64,000 nt of DNA. Origin: Alloacidobacterium dinghuense. Lineage in GTDB: Bacteria; Acidobacteriota; Terriglobia; Terriglobales; Acidobacteriaceae. The stretch spans positions 2,232,001 through 2,296,000 of the forward strand of contig NZ_CP060394.1 of NCBI RefSeq assembly GCF_014274465.1, in the 5' to 3' direction. Both the position numbers and the translations under genes were made by a program. Below the pieces are notes generated by a model. That model was not told where the DNA came from. It ran no database searches and saw nothing but the letters and a program-made list of their open reading frames with translations. Below, one piece after another: positions 31,830 through 40,658 of the stretch (its first letter is position 1; every line of letters begins with the position of its first letter).

Positions 31830-34800
31830 ATGAATTCATTGCGGATGAAGTTAGCGGGGCTCATTGCGATCCTTTTCCTCTCTGCTGGATCCGGTTTAGC
31901 TCAGGTCGACACCGGCACAGTCGGTGGTACGGTTAATGACTCATCTGGCGCTGTGGTAGCAGGAGCTACCGTGACCTTCCGCAGCCTGCAGACCGACGTT
32001 AGGCGTACTGTTGATTCATCAGCAAATGGAACTTACACAGTGACAGGACTGAGCACCGGTACTTATGAAGTAACCGTAAATGCGGCTGGTTTTCAGCCCT
32101 ACTCCTCGAAAGTGGAAGTGACGGTTGGCGGACATGCTACCGTCGACGCAACCCTGAGCGTTAGTTCGGCTACCACCCAGGTTGAGGTCATCGGAGAAGG
32201 TGGCACTCAGGTAAACACGCAAACCCAAGAACTGTCTCAGGTTGTGAGCCAAGAACAGGTCTCACAGCTTCCGAGTCTGACTCGCAATCCGTACGATTTC
32301 GTTGCTCTTTCCGGCAATATTTCAAACGGAGACAGTTCGAACAGCGGTAACTCGCAGATGGGTGGAAATACGCAGAATGCGACGACTCGCGGCGTCAACT
32401 ACAACATCAATGGGCAGCGCTCTTCTGGAACCGAAATCCTGCTGGACGGCGTAGAGAATGTCTCGGTCTTCGGCGACTCGGTCGGCATTGTAGTTCCCAT
32501 TGACGCCGTTAACGAATTCCGCGTGACGACAAGCAACTTTGAACCGCAATACGGCCGCGCTTCGGGTGGCGTGGTAAACGTGGCCACCAAGGCAGGATCG
32601 AACAGCTTCCACGGCAATGTCTGGGAGTTCAACCGCATTGCTGCTTACACCTCCAACACCGAGACCAATGATCAGATCAACTCGGCATTCATTGCCGGTG
32701 GCGGTACAGGTCCTCTTCCCGCTCCCAAGGGCCAGTACACCCGCAACCAGTTCGGGTTTGCAGTTGGCGGTCCCATCCTCAAGGACAAGCTTTTCTTCTT
32801 CGGCAGTACAGAGTGGATTCGCGTTCGCAGCGCTGCAACGCTTAACGCCGCTGTGCCTACGCCGCAGTTCCTCGGGCTGGCTGCACCGAATATCCAGTCC
32901 TTCTTCAGCACCTACGGAGGCGGCAAAACCTTTAACTTTGCGCAGACCTATACTGCTGACCAGGTTGGAATTACAGGGCTACCCGGAAATACACCTGCGC
33001 TCGGTACGGTGACCTTCAGCGCTCCAACCAATGCTGGCGGTGGTTTCCCCCAGAACGCATACAACGTCGTTGGCCGCTTCGATTACAACCTCAGCGACAA
33101 GACGCAGATATTCTTCCGCTACGTTGATTACAACGAAGTTGACCAGAGCGGCTCCCAGTTCGCCTCGCCCTACAATCAATACAATGTAGGTCAGACCTTC
33201 GAGAATCAGGCTTATCTTTTAAGTGGTTCGCATGTCTTCAACCCAAGCCTGCTCACAAACACCAAGCTGAGCTTCAGCCGGTTCAACACGTTCTTCAGCT
33301 ATGACAACGCCCTGCAGAACGTACCCACATTGATCGTCTCTGTCAACGCGCAAGTACCGGGAACCAGCACGTTTATCCAGTTGCCCGGCTTCTATAATTT
33401 CAACCCGGCGAACGGAGGTCTTCCCTTCGGCGGCCCACAAAACACCATTCAGTGGAATCAGGATCTCAACTGGACGAAGGGCAAGCACACCATGCAGTAC
33501 GGTGGGCAGATTCTCTATATCCAGAGCAACCAAGCCTACGGCGCCTATGCCCAGGCAAACGAGCAGCTCGGCAACAACCGCGCGGTGGGTTTGCAAAACC
33601 TTTTTACGGGCAATTTGTTTGAATTCCAGGCAGCTGTCAATCCCAATGGCGCTCTCCCATGCGTACGAAATCAATACACAGGAGACTTGATACAGACATC
33701 GAGCTGCTCCATCAACCTGCCGGCAACTTCGCCTGTCTTCGCCCGCAGCAATCGCTTCCACGACTGGGCTGTGTACGCCCAGGATGCTTTCAGGATCACC
33801 CCAAAGTTCACCTTCAACTACGGTGTGCGGTATGAGTACTATGGCGTCCAGCACAACAACCATCAAAATCTGGACTCCAACTTCTACTATGGAACGCTGA
33901 CCCCGTCTAACATTCGTAGCACCGGTCAGGTCTACACAACCCCGAACAGCCCAATCCATTCCCTGTGGAACCCGCAGTACGGAACCGTCTCGCCGCGCAT
34001 CGGCTTTGCTTATGACTTGTTCGGTGACGGCAGGACGTCGATTCGCGGCGGCTATGGCATCAGCTACGAGCGTAACTTCGGCAACGTCACGTTCAATGTG
34101 ATCCAGAACCCTCCGAACTACGCTGTGGTCATTGTCAACAATACAGTGGTAACTAATTCGAATGCTGGTCCGCTGGCAGGCTCTTCAGGCAACGTTCCGC
34201 TTCCCCCGACCAGCCTGCGCAATGTCGACCAGAACATCCGCACCGCTCAGACGCAGTTTTACAGCCTCGCTGTTGAACACCAACTGGCTGCCGGTACGGT
34301 GGTTGGTCTGCAGTATGCGGGTGCTCGTGGCCTGCATCTTTATGACATTAAGAACATCAACGGTGTCGGCGGCGGCAACGTCCTTCTGGGCGATACCGTG
34401 CTTGATCCGGCCGGAACCGGCAATTTTGCGGCTACCCGCCTCAATCCGCAGTACTCCAACATCAACAACCGCGGTTCGAGCGGGGATTCCTACTATCACG
34501 CTCTAAACGTTCAGTTCCAGACAACAAACTTCCACCGCACCGGTCTGGGCCTGGTGGCGAACTATACATTCGGACATGCAACGGACGATCTGAGCACGAC
34601 GTTCTCCGAAACGAACAATGCCTTCAGCCTTGGCTACACGAACCCGTTCAATCCAGCGCTCGATCGTGGCAATGGCGATCTGGACCTTCGTCAGCGGTTG
34701 GTGATCGCTCCTATCTATCAGGCCCCCATGCTCGCGCACAGCAATGCTCTACTGCGTGAGACGCTTGGTGGCTGGCAGGTAACCGGTATTTATACCGTCC

Positions 34801-35336
34801 GCTCCGGGACGCCATTTACCTACTTCGACAGTACGAACAACTTCAGCGGCTACAATATTGGCCGGTACACGCCGGCGGGCGGCACTGTTCCTCAAAGCTT
34901 GTTCAAGTCAATTCCGCACGGAGTAGACGGTGGCGGGGCAAACACCTATACCGTCGGCACCTTGCCTGCTGCCAATTCGTGGGCTAACCCCTTGTTTGCA
35001 CCAGTTGATCCGGCCGATTATCCGAATGGCTTCTCGGACTGGGGACCGTGGCCAGCAACCATGACGGCGCGTAATGCCTTCCGTGGGCCCGGCGCTTGGA
35101 ACCTGGATGCATCCGTGCAGAAGACCTTCCCGATTACTGAGCGCTTTAACCTGGTGTTCCGTGCGGAAGGGTTTGATGTCTTCAACCACCATAACCTGTA
35201 CATCCAGGAAGGTCTGAACGACATCGGCAACCATAATGGCGGAACGATCATTGCGTCGAAAGGCGGAATCGGCAACAACGGCGGCGCAAACGACGAACGT
35301 CGCTTCGGACAGTTCTCGCTGGCGGTGAAGTTCTAA
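31830..35336 (+). CDS. Oar-like TonB-dependent receptor 2
   Basis: A 1168-residue outer-membrane receptor with a GGGAGG ribosome-binding site. Order of parts: signal peptide (about 1-25), carboxypeptidase-regulatory domain (about 27-110; 'VGGTVNDSSGAVVAGATVTF', 'TYTVTGLSTGTYEVTVNAAG'), plug ('SQEQVSQLPSLTRNPYDFVA', 'GQRSSGTEILLDGVENVSVF'), then the barrel starting near 'FAVGGPILKDKLFFFGSTEW' and ending 'RRFGQFSLAVKF' with the C-terminal aromatic residue needed for BAM assembly. It is paralogous to receptor 1 but diverged, so its ligand may differ. It has its own upstream region and terminator, so it is a separate transcription unit. Confidence 0.93.
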   Translation: MNSLRMKLAGLIAILFLSAGSGLAQVDTGTVGGTVNDSSGAVVAGATVTFRSLQTDVRRTVDSSANGTYTVTGLSTGTYEVTVNAAGFQPYSSKVEVTVGGHATVDATLSVSSATTQVEVIGEGGTQVNTQTQELSQVVSQEQVSQLPSLTRNPYDFVALSGNISNGDSSNSGNSQMGGNTQNATTRGVNYNINGQRSSGTEILLDGVENVSVFGDSVGIVVPIDAVNEFRVTTSNFEPQYGRASGGVVNVATKAGSNSFHGNVWEFNRIAAYTSNTETNDQINSAFIAGGGTGPLPAPKGQYTRNQFGFAVGGPILKDKLFFFGSTEWIRVRSAATLNAAVPTPQFLGLAAPNIQSFFSTYGGGKTFNFAQTYTADQVGITGLPGNTPALGTVTFSAPTNAGGGFPQNAYNVVGRFDYNLSDKTQIFFRYVDYNEVDQSGSQFASPYNQYNVGQTFENQAYLLSGSHVFNPSLLTNTKLSFSRFNTFFSYDNALQNVPTLIVSVNAQVPGTSTFIQLPGFYNFNPANGGLPFGGPQNTIQWNQDLNWTKGKHTMQYGGQILYIQSNQAYGAYAQANEQLGNNRAVGLQNLFTGNLFEFQAAVNPNGALPCVRNQYTGDLIQTSSCSINLPATSPVFARSNRFHDWAVYAQDAFRITPKFTFNYGVRYEYYGVQHNNHQNLDSNFYYGTLTPSNIRSTGQVYTTPNSPIHSLWNPQYGTVSPRIGFAYDLFGDGRTSIRGGYGISYERNFGNVTFNVIQNPPNYAVVIVNNTVVTNSNAGPLAGSSGNVPLPPTSLRNVDQNIRTAQTQFYSLAVEHQLAAGTVVGLQYAGARGLHLYDIKNINGVGGGNVLLGDTVLDPAGTGNFAATRLNPQYSNINNRGSSGDSYYHALNVQFQTTNFHRTGLGLVANYTFGHATDDLSTTFSETNNAFSLGYTNPFNPALDRGNGDLDLRQRLVIAPIYQAPMLAHSNALLRETLGGWQVTGIYTVRSGTPFTYFDSTNNFSGYNIGRYTPAGGTVPQSLFKSIPHGVDGGGANTYTVGTLPAANSWANPLFAPVDPADYPNGFSDWGPWPATMTARNAFRGPGAWNLDASVQKTFPITERFNLVFRAEGFDVFNHHNLYIQEGLNDIGNHNGGTIIASKGGIGNNGGANDERRFGQFSLAVKF

Positions 35337-35363
35337 CCGCGAACGCGAGGTAGCATAGCAGAA

Positions 35364-35389
35364 AGAGGGCCTTCGGGCCCTCTTCTTTT
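35364..35389 (+). terminator. Rho-independent terminator of receptor gene 2
   Basis: AGAGGGCC (35364-35371) and GGCCCTCT (35376-35383) close a TTCG tetraloop and are followed by TCTTTT. The hairpin starts 27 bp after the stop codon. Confidence 0.92.
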
Positions 35390-35413
35390 GGCAGTATATT
35401 CCTAGTGAACGAA

Positions 35414-35440
35414 AAGCCCGGCATAATGGCCGGGCTTGAT
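35414..35440. terminator. Hairpin terminator of the zinc-ribbon gene, possibly bidirectional
   Basis: AAGCCCGGC (35414-35422) pairs with GCCGGGCTT (35429-35437) around a 6-base loop. T-rich DNA lies on the plus-strand side and TTTTCG follows it on the minus strand. It ends 18 bp downstream of the minus-strand zinc-ribbon gene and backs up the receptor 2 terminator. Confidence 0.75.
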
Positions 35441-35455
35441 TTTTTCGATAGCTGC

Positions 35456-35635
35456 TTAGAGCTTTTCGTAGAAGTCGCAGGCGGAGCAGGAGATGTATAC
35501 GCCGCCCGGGATGCCGCGCTCGCGGTCCTTGACCCGCTTAACGATGCGGGTGGGCTTGCTGCACTTGGGACAATCGGTGCTCTTGGACGTGTCCATTACC
35601 TTCTTGCGGTCTGCTGTCTTGGCGATCTTAGCCAT
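35456..35635 (-). CDS. 59-residue zinc-ribbon protein
   Basis: This very short gene encodes a basic protein beginning 'MAKIAKTADRKKVMDTSKST'. It has two CxxC pairs, C22/C25 in 'DCPKCSKPTR' and C50/C53 in 'YISCSACDFYEKL', separated by 24 residues, which is a classic zinc-ribbon layout. Between them is a lysine/arginine-rich stretch with 'GIPGG'. A GGAG lies 12 bases upstream of the ATG and a clean hairpin terminator follows the stop, so it looks like a real single-gene transcript. Size and charge recall small ribosome- or RNA-associated zinc-ribbon proteins, but I do not recognise a named family. Confidence 0.8.
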   Translation of the reverse strand: MAKIAKTADRKKVMDTSKSTDCPKCSKPTRIVKRVKDRERGIPGGVYISCSACDFYEKL

Positions 35636-35823
35636 GGAAACTCTGTCTCCTCTAAATAACGTTGCTTGTGTCTCGGGGCTTTCACAAACGTGAATCTGGG
35701 AAGCGCGCCAACAAAGCTCAGGCGGCCGGACTTCGCGGGTAAACAGCGCAGAAGAACGTCGGACTCGCTCTCGTTATTTTACAACATTCCGCAACGGTTT
35801 GAGGGACCCAAAGGAGTCGTGTA

Positions 35824-35928
35824 ATGGCGCATCAACTTCTGCGCGGTCGTGTTACAAACAAAGGAGTCCCCCAAGCGAGGTTTTACGCCAGCAAGAATGC
35901 CAGTCCAAGAAAAGGTTTTGATCGTTGA
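35824..35928 (+). CDS. Possible 34-residue upstream ORF overlapping the response-regulator start
   Basis: ATG (35824) follows AAAGGAG at an ideal distance and opens 34 codons ('MAHQLLRGRVTNKGVPQARF' is the start), ending 29 bases inside the response-regulator gene. The regulator's own ATG (35897) has no Shine-Dalgarno sequence. Translation of the small frame could therefore deliver ribosomes to it. It may be a leader peptide, or merely show where the regulator's true translation start lies. Confidence 0.35.
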   Translation: MAHQLLRGRVTNKGVPQARFYASKNASPRKGFDR

Positions 35929-37300
35929 AGACGAGGAAAATGCCCTGATGGGCCTGGCTGAACTCGTCTCAGGGTGGGGATACCGGACCGACACGGCCCG
36001 CGACGGGCTCGAAGGCCTGGAACGTGCGCAGGCATGGCAACCTGGTATCGTCTTAACCGATTTAAAGATGCCCCGCATGGACGGGCTTGAACTGCTGGAG
36101 CGGCTCGGGGAGCTGAAACAGCAGGACCAGACTGTCATCGTCATTACCGCTCAGGGCAGCATCGAACAGGCCGTCGAAGCGATGAAGATCGGCGCCTATG
36201 ACTTCATCCAGAAACCGATCGATCCGAATCGGCTGCGCAGCATTCTGGCGAACGCCAGCCGTCAGCGCGAAACGCAACAAGAGCTGGAAGTTACGCGGCG
36301 CAAGCTGCGCGACACGGGCGTTCTTGGTCCGCTCGTTGGCGCGTCAAAAAGGATGCAGGAGCTTTTTGGTCTTATCGAACGCGTGGCAACCAGCAATGTT
36401 TCTGTGTTGATTACCGGTGAGAGCGGCACTGGCAAGGAACTGGTGGCGCGTACCCTGCATGATCTGAGCCCGCGCAAGAACAAACCATTTGTTGCGGTGA
36501 ACTGCGCTGCGATCCCGGAAACTCTGATCGAGAGCGAGATTTTCGGACACGAGAGAGGCGCGTTTACGGGTGCGCTCGAGCGCCGTGCCGGATGTTTTGA
36601 GCTGGCGGAAGAGGGTACGCTGCTGCTGGATGAAATCGGTGAGATGCCGGTGGGAACGCAGGCCAAACTGCTGCGAGTCCTCGAAGACAGAAAGCTGAGA
36701 AGGCTGGGGAGTAAGATTGAATCGCCCGTCGATGTTCGGGTTCTGGCGGCAACAAACAAGAATCCAGATGATGCAGTTGCCGACGGTCATTTGCGCGGGG
36801 ATCTTTATTACCGCTTGAATGTCTTTAACATCCACATGCCACCATTGCGTGAGCATAAGGAAGATGTCCCGGCCATCGTCGATTCCATGCTGCGAGACAT
36901 GAATCAGAAGCATGATCGGCAGGTCGTCGGAATCAGCGATGAGATGCTGGGGCGACTGATGGTGTATGACTGGCCCGGTAATGTGCGCGAGCTTCGCAAT
37001 ACGGTTGAGCGCGCAGTGATTTTGTGCGGTGAAGGGTACATGGACTCCCGGCATCTGCCACCTGGGTTTGGCAGCAAGCCGGTCCGACAGTCGTTCGATC
37101 AGGATGCCAATGTCATACAACTGGAAGTAGGCACCACTGTCGATGAAGCTGAGCGTCGGTTGATTATCAAGACGCTCGAATCCACCAACAATAATAAGAC
37201 TAAAGCAGCCGACATTTTAGGAATCAGCCTCAAGACTCTGCACAACAAGCTGAAGGAGTACGGAAGCGCGAGCAGCAGTTCGGACGCTGCGGAAGAATAG
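35897..37300 (+). CDS. NtrC-family sigma-54-dependent response regulator
   Basis: Counted from the ATG at 35897 the protein has 467 residues. The receiver domain (5-120) has the phosphorylated D55 in 'VLTDLKMPRMDG' and the lysine in 'FIQKPID'. The AAA+ domain (about 140-365) has Walker A 'GESGTGKE', the sigma-54-contacting 'GAFTGA' loop in 'HERGAFTGALERR', and Walker B 'LLLDEIGEM'. The C-terminal Fis-type helix-turn-helix ('NNNKTKAADILGISLKTLHN') binds enhancer DNA. All parts needed to activate sigma-54 promoters are intact. A GTG at 35849 could start it 16 residues earlier. It is followed by the partner kinase after 24 bp. Target promoters are unknown. Confidence 0.95.
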   Translation: MPVQEKVLIVEDEENALMGLAELVSGWGYRTDTARDGLEGLERAQAWQPGIVLTDLKMPRMDGLELLERLGELKQQDQTVIVITAQGSIEQAVEAMKIGAYDFIQKPIDPNRLRSILANASRQRETQQELEVTRRKLRDTGVLGPLVGASKRMQELFGLIERVATSNVSVLITGESGTGKELVARTLHDLSPRKNKPFVAVNCAAIPETLIESEIFGHERGAFTGALERRAGCFELAEEGTLLLDEIGEMPVGTQAKLLRVLEDRKLRRLGSKIESPVDVRVLAATNKNPDDAVADGHLRGDLYYRLNVFNIHMPPLREHKEDVPAIVDSMLRDMNQKHDRQVVGISDEMLGRLMVYDWPGNVRELRNTVERAVILCGEGYMDSRHLPPGFGSKPVRQSFDQDANVIQLEVGTTVDEAERRLIIKTLESTNNNKTKAADILGISLKTLHNKLKEYGSASSSSDAAEE

Positions 37301-37324
37301 CGATTCCCTCTCGTGGAATGGTGA

Positions 37325-39280
37325 ATGCGGCTTAAGACCAAACTCGTGGTGGCGATCACCGTCTGGGTGTTCGTCGTGGTCGTTGTATTGTCGTGCGTAT
37401 ACTTCCGACAAGTCCTGCAACTGCACATCGACCAGTCGTATAAATCGACAGACATCATCGCCCACCAGGTTCAATCTGCAACTCGTCAGGCAATTGAAAA
37501 TGGCACGCGCAATCTGGTCATCAATGCGAACGACCCAGTGCAGCTCCGCGCAGCCATTGCCAAGGCTCTTCGCAGCGATCCCGCTCTAAAGGCGCTGCTC
37601 AGTTCGGTCATCATCTATTCGCCCGCCGTGTACGATGTAGCAATTGCGGACGGGAGCGGACTTGCATATCTAAGTACTGATCAGTCGCAAGAGGATAAGC
37701 CGGTTCAAGTTCGACCTGAATATTCTTCGCTACAGCGCGCCACGATCCCGCAGATATGGAGTGTTGTTTTTGGCCCGCCGATACTCTACAACGTTTCGGT
37801 CAGCCTCGAGCGGCCAGCACAGGGACAGACGGTAGCAACCGTCCACGTCGGCGTTCGTACCACCTTCGTAAGCGAAAATTTTCGCCCCTGGCTCGAAGAG
37901 ACGGCTGAGCTGCTTGTTGTAATGATCCTTGCTACGCTCATCACGTCAGTTTTCGTCGCTAATCTCGCCTTTCAACCGATTGAAGATATCAGCCTGCGTC
38001 TCGATGCCCTCACCCAGATGCAATTGCCCGAGGCCGAACCTGCAGGAGGAGAGTTGGAGACGGGCGATTCTCGTGACTCCAGCGACACTGTCGTACAGGT
38101 TTCTCATAAGATCGAGCGCCTGGGCCGCCGCATGCGGAATGTCGAAGAAGTTTTCTCGGCCATGAAGGAGAACCTCGATCAGATCCTGTCCAACCTGCAG
38201 GATGGCATGATGCTTTTTACGCATGACGCGCGCGCCGTGCTGGTCAGCAATTCGGTCGAGCGATTTCTCGGCGTCGAGCGTGACCGCATTCTGGGTGCGA
38301 AGGTACCGGACATCTTCGATCGGACCACGGTTCTTGGGCGAATTGTGCGTGAGGCCTTTGACCGTGGCATTTCCCTCGTTCAGGAAGAGATCACGACGGA
38401 GACCGACCGCCGCGTTGAAGTATCACTCGATTTTATCTACGATGACCGCGCACCTCAGCAGCGGCAGGGCCTGGGAGCACTGCTCACACTGCACGATATC
38501 GAATCGGTGCAGGAAATCGAGTCTGAGTTGGAGCTATCACGGCGCATGGCCGCCATCGGACGGCTTACTTCGGGCGTTGGCCACGAAGTAAAAAACCCGA
38601 TTAATGCGATTGTCGTGCATCTGGAATTACTTCGGAATAAGATGAATGCGCAGGATTCCCCAGCATTTCGTCACCTGGACGTGATCCAGAATGAGATTCA
38701 ACGTCTTGACCGGGTGGTGCAGACCCTGGTGGACTTCTCACGGCCGGTGGAACTCAAGCTGCATGATCAAGACCTGCGCAGGATTGTGAATGCGGTGCTC
38801 ATGCTGGCGTCGGTGGAACTGGAAACGCGTGGCGTACGTGTAGTCAATGAATCACCGGCTCGCCCGGTGATCGTAAAAGTTGATGCGGACCTGATGCAGC
38901 AGGCTTTACTCAACGTCGTCTTGAACGGGGCGCAGGCCATGGCCGATGGCGGAACGCTGCGGGTTCGCCTCACAGAAGATCCTCGATGGGTATTTTTAAG
39001 CGTCTCTGACGAAGGCGAAGGTATTCCGGACGATATTCGATCGAAGATTTTCAACCTGTATTTCACCACCAAGAAAGAAGGTAGCGGAATTGGCCTGGCT
39101 ATGACGTATCGAATTATTCAGCTCCACAATGGCCAGGTTGACGTAGAATCTCATGTAGGCCAGGGAACGACATTTACTTTAAAAATTCCAGTCGCCTTCC
39201 CTTCAGAAGTAAAATTGCGCGGACATCTGGAAGCAGATGCCGCAACTGGTACTCCCATTTCAAAGGAGCCTTGGGGATGA
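37325..39280 (+). CDS. Membrane sensor histidine kinase, partner of the NtrC-type regulator
   Basis: A 651-residue kinase. Helix 1 (about 7-28) and helix 2 (about 195-215) enclose a periplasmic sensor region of about 165 residues. A HAMP-like linker and a PAS domain (about 283-395) follow. The phosphoacceptor is H420 in 'GVGHEVKNPINAI', and the ATPase domain has N boxes around N530/N534 ('LLNVVLNGAQAM'), 'SDEGEGIPDD' and 'FTTKKEGSGIGLAMTY'. The 'HEVKNP' form is typical of NtrB-like kinases paired with NtrC-type regulators. Its stop overlaps the start of the lipoprotein gene by 4 bp, so kinase and lipoprotein are translationally coupled; the lipoprotein may belong to the sensory unit. Confidence 0.95.
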   Translation: MRLKTKLVVAITVWVFVVVVVLSCVYFRQVLQLHIDQSYKSTDIIAHQVQSATRQAIENGTRNLVINANDPVQLRAAIAKALRSDPALKALLSSVIIYSPAVYDVAIADGSGLAYLSTDQSQEDKPVQVRPEYSSLQRATIPQIWSVVFGPPILYNVSVSLERPAQGQTVATVHVGVRTTFVSENFRPWLEETAELLVVMILATLITSVFVANLAFQPIEDISLRLDALTQMQLPEAEPAGGELETGDSRDSSDTVVQVSHKIERLGRRMRNVEEVFSAMKENLDQILSNLQDGMMLFTHDARAVLVSNSVERFLGVERDRILGAKVPDIFDRTTVLGRIVREAFDRGISLVQEEITTETDRRVEVSLDFIYDDRAPQQRQGLGALLTLHDIESVQEIESELELSRRMAAIGRLTSGVGHEVKNPINAIVVHLELLRNKMNAQDSPAFRHLDVIQNEIQRLDRVVQTLVDFSRPVELKLHDQDLRRIVNAVLMLASVELETRGVRVVNESPARPVIVKVDADLMQQALLNVVLNGAQAMADGGTLRVRLTEDPRWVFLSVSDEGEGIPDDIRSKIFNLYFTTKKEGSGIGLAMTYRIIQLHNGQVDVESHVGQGTTFTLKIPVAFPSEVKLRGHLEADAATGTPISKEPWG

Positions 39281-39897
39281 AAACCGCAAGCACAACTGCG
39301 GTTCTTATAATGTTTGTTATCTCTTTGTCTGGATGCGCGAAGAAGGCAAAGACAACGCCCCCTGCCCAGGCGCAAGCACCAGTTCTTCCGACTTCGAGGA
39401 TGGTTTACGTTCCGGAGTTTCCGGGCCTTCCTCCGCCGCCTCTGCGCGATGTCGCACTTGTGGTCCCCCCACCGGAAAACCCGGAACCGGTTCATCCGCG
39501 CAAAACGAATCATCGCAAGACAACGGTCGCCAAGGCTGCGGCGCCTGCAGACGTGACAGCTCCGACTGCGGACAAAGGTACGCCAGCACAAGCATCGACA
39601 TCTCAGACCCAGGTTGCAAGCGCCGGGGCATCCGATGCTTCCCCAATTGGGCAGCTTTCAACGAGCGGCGAAGACTCGAACACCCCGGGGCGTCAGAATA
39701 TCGAACACTTGATCTCTGAAACTGAGAATGGGCTGAACGGCATCAAGCGCGCGTTGAGCAATGATGAGCAGACAACATCTGCCCAGATCAAGACCTTCCT
39801 GGCCAAAGCCCGACAATCGCTCGCGGAAAACGATCTGGACGGTGCGCAAACATTGGCCACCAAAGCCAAAGTGTTGCTGGACGAACTCAAAAAGTAG
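39277..39897 (+). CDS. Small lipoprotein coupled to the two-component system
   Basis: The 206-residue protein starts at the ATG that overlaps the kinase stop (ATGA), behind AAGGAG. Its leader 'MKTASTTAVLIMFVISLSGC' ends in a lipobox (LSGC), so it should be lipidated by Lgt. A proline-rich stretch (about 28-75) follows, with 'PGLPPPPLRDVALVVPPPEN', then a Ser/Thr/Ala linker and a helical C-terminal domain (about 140-206; 'QIKTFLAKARQSLAENDLDG'). The proline-rich part could span the periplasm or cell wall. No family name is recognised. Its position suggests a sensor accessory or the process being monitored. Confidence 0.8.
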   Translation: MKTASTTAVLIMFVISLSGCAKKAKTTPPAQAQAPVLPTSRMVYVPEFPGLPPPPLRDVALVVPPPENPEPVHPRKTNHRKTTVAKAAAPADVTAPTADKGTPAQASTSQTQVASAGASDASPIGQLSTSGEDSNTPGRQNIEHLISETENGLNGIKRALSNDEQTTSAQIKTFLAKARQSLAENDLDGAQTLATKAKVLLDELKK

Positions 39898-39899
39898 AA

Positions 39900-40586
39900 C
39901 TACTCCGCGTCCGGGTAATTCCTGTTAAAGGGAAAGACGAGTTCCATCCTGGATGGGACGGACTGACCGTTCAGCATGGCAGGATGAAACTGCCAACCAC
40001 GCACCGTATCGAGTACGATCTGATCCAAAGCATTGCCCAGACCACTTACTAAAGTGGCCTGCTGGACTTTTCCGTCAGCCCCCAGGTCCACATCCACTAC
40101 CACCTTCTGGTCAGTTTGGGGCAGCAGGCTGCGGTCTTTGACTTGCGGCGACGGTGAAACAGTTGGATAAGCCGGATACATGCTCTGTGCATCGCTTCCC
40201 TGTCCGGTGACGCCGGGATTGCTTATTCCCGCCGATGATTTGCCCTCCACTGGATGGGCTGGCTCCGGGGCTGGCAACGCTGGCGTTCGTTTGGCGAGTG
40301 CGGGAGTTGGATGGTGCGTTGGGATGATCCGTGGTGACTGGCTCTTCTCAGGTAGTGTGGGATTTTCAGCAGACAAAACGGCGGCGAGTGCGCCGCGACT
40401 GACCGCCACAACAGCGATTTGTTGCGACGATCCCTGCGTCAACGGTCTGAAAATGACCGTGCGGCGCAGGTGAATGGAACCCACGATGATGAGCGCAAGC
40501 AGGAGCGCATGAAACCCAATCGAGAATCCTGCTGTCCGCCTGATCCTCTCCTGAGACTGCTCCACATTTTGAAAAAGGCTGCGCAT
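39900..40586 (-). CDS. TonB-like energy transducer
   Basis: A 228-residue TonB-type protein. It has a short cytoplasmic start, a single N-terminal helix (about 20-40, 'GFSIGFHALLLALIIVGSIH'), a proline-rich periplasmic spacer (about 75-150), and a C-terminal TonB domain (about 155-228) with 'VVVDVDLGADGKVQQATLVS', 'VRGWQFHPAMLNGQSVP' and 'MELVFPF'. It couples proton-motive force to outer-membrane receptors. GGAGG lies nine bases before the ATG; a GTG three bases earlier is an alternative start. ExbB/ExbD genes are not nearby. It follows nadK on the same strand by 72 bp and converges on the lipoprotein gene. Confidence 0.88.
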   Translation of the reverse strand: MRSLFQNVEQSQERIRRTAGFSIGFHALLLALIIVGSIHLRRTVIFRPLTQGSSQQIAVVAVSRGALAAVLSAENPTLPEKSQSPRIIPTHHPTPALAKRTPALPAPEPAHPVEGKSSAGISNPGVTGQGSDAQSMYPAYPTVSPSPQVKDRSLLPQTDQKVVVDVDLGADGKVQQATLVSGLGNALDQIVLDTVRGWQFHPAMLNGQSVPSRMELVFPFNRNYPDAE

Positions 40587-40658
40587 CACTGCTTGCCTCC
40601 ATACTACAGGGCATCCTCGCCGGTTAGACGCTCTGGGTTCTCAAAGAGTCTGCCGCCG

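Noticed and set aside
31830-35336. A SusCD-type system around the two receptors
   Set aside because: No SusD-like lipoprotein or glycan-binding partner is adjacent to either receptor; they fit the Oar-like single-gene pattern.
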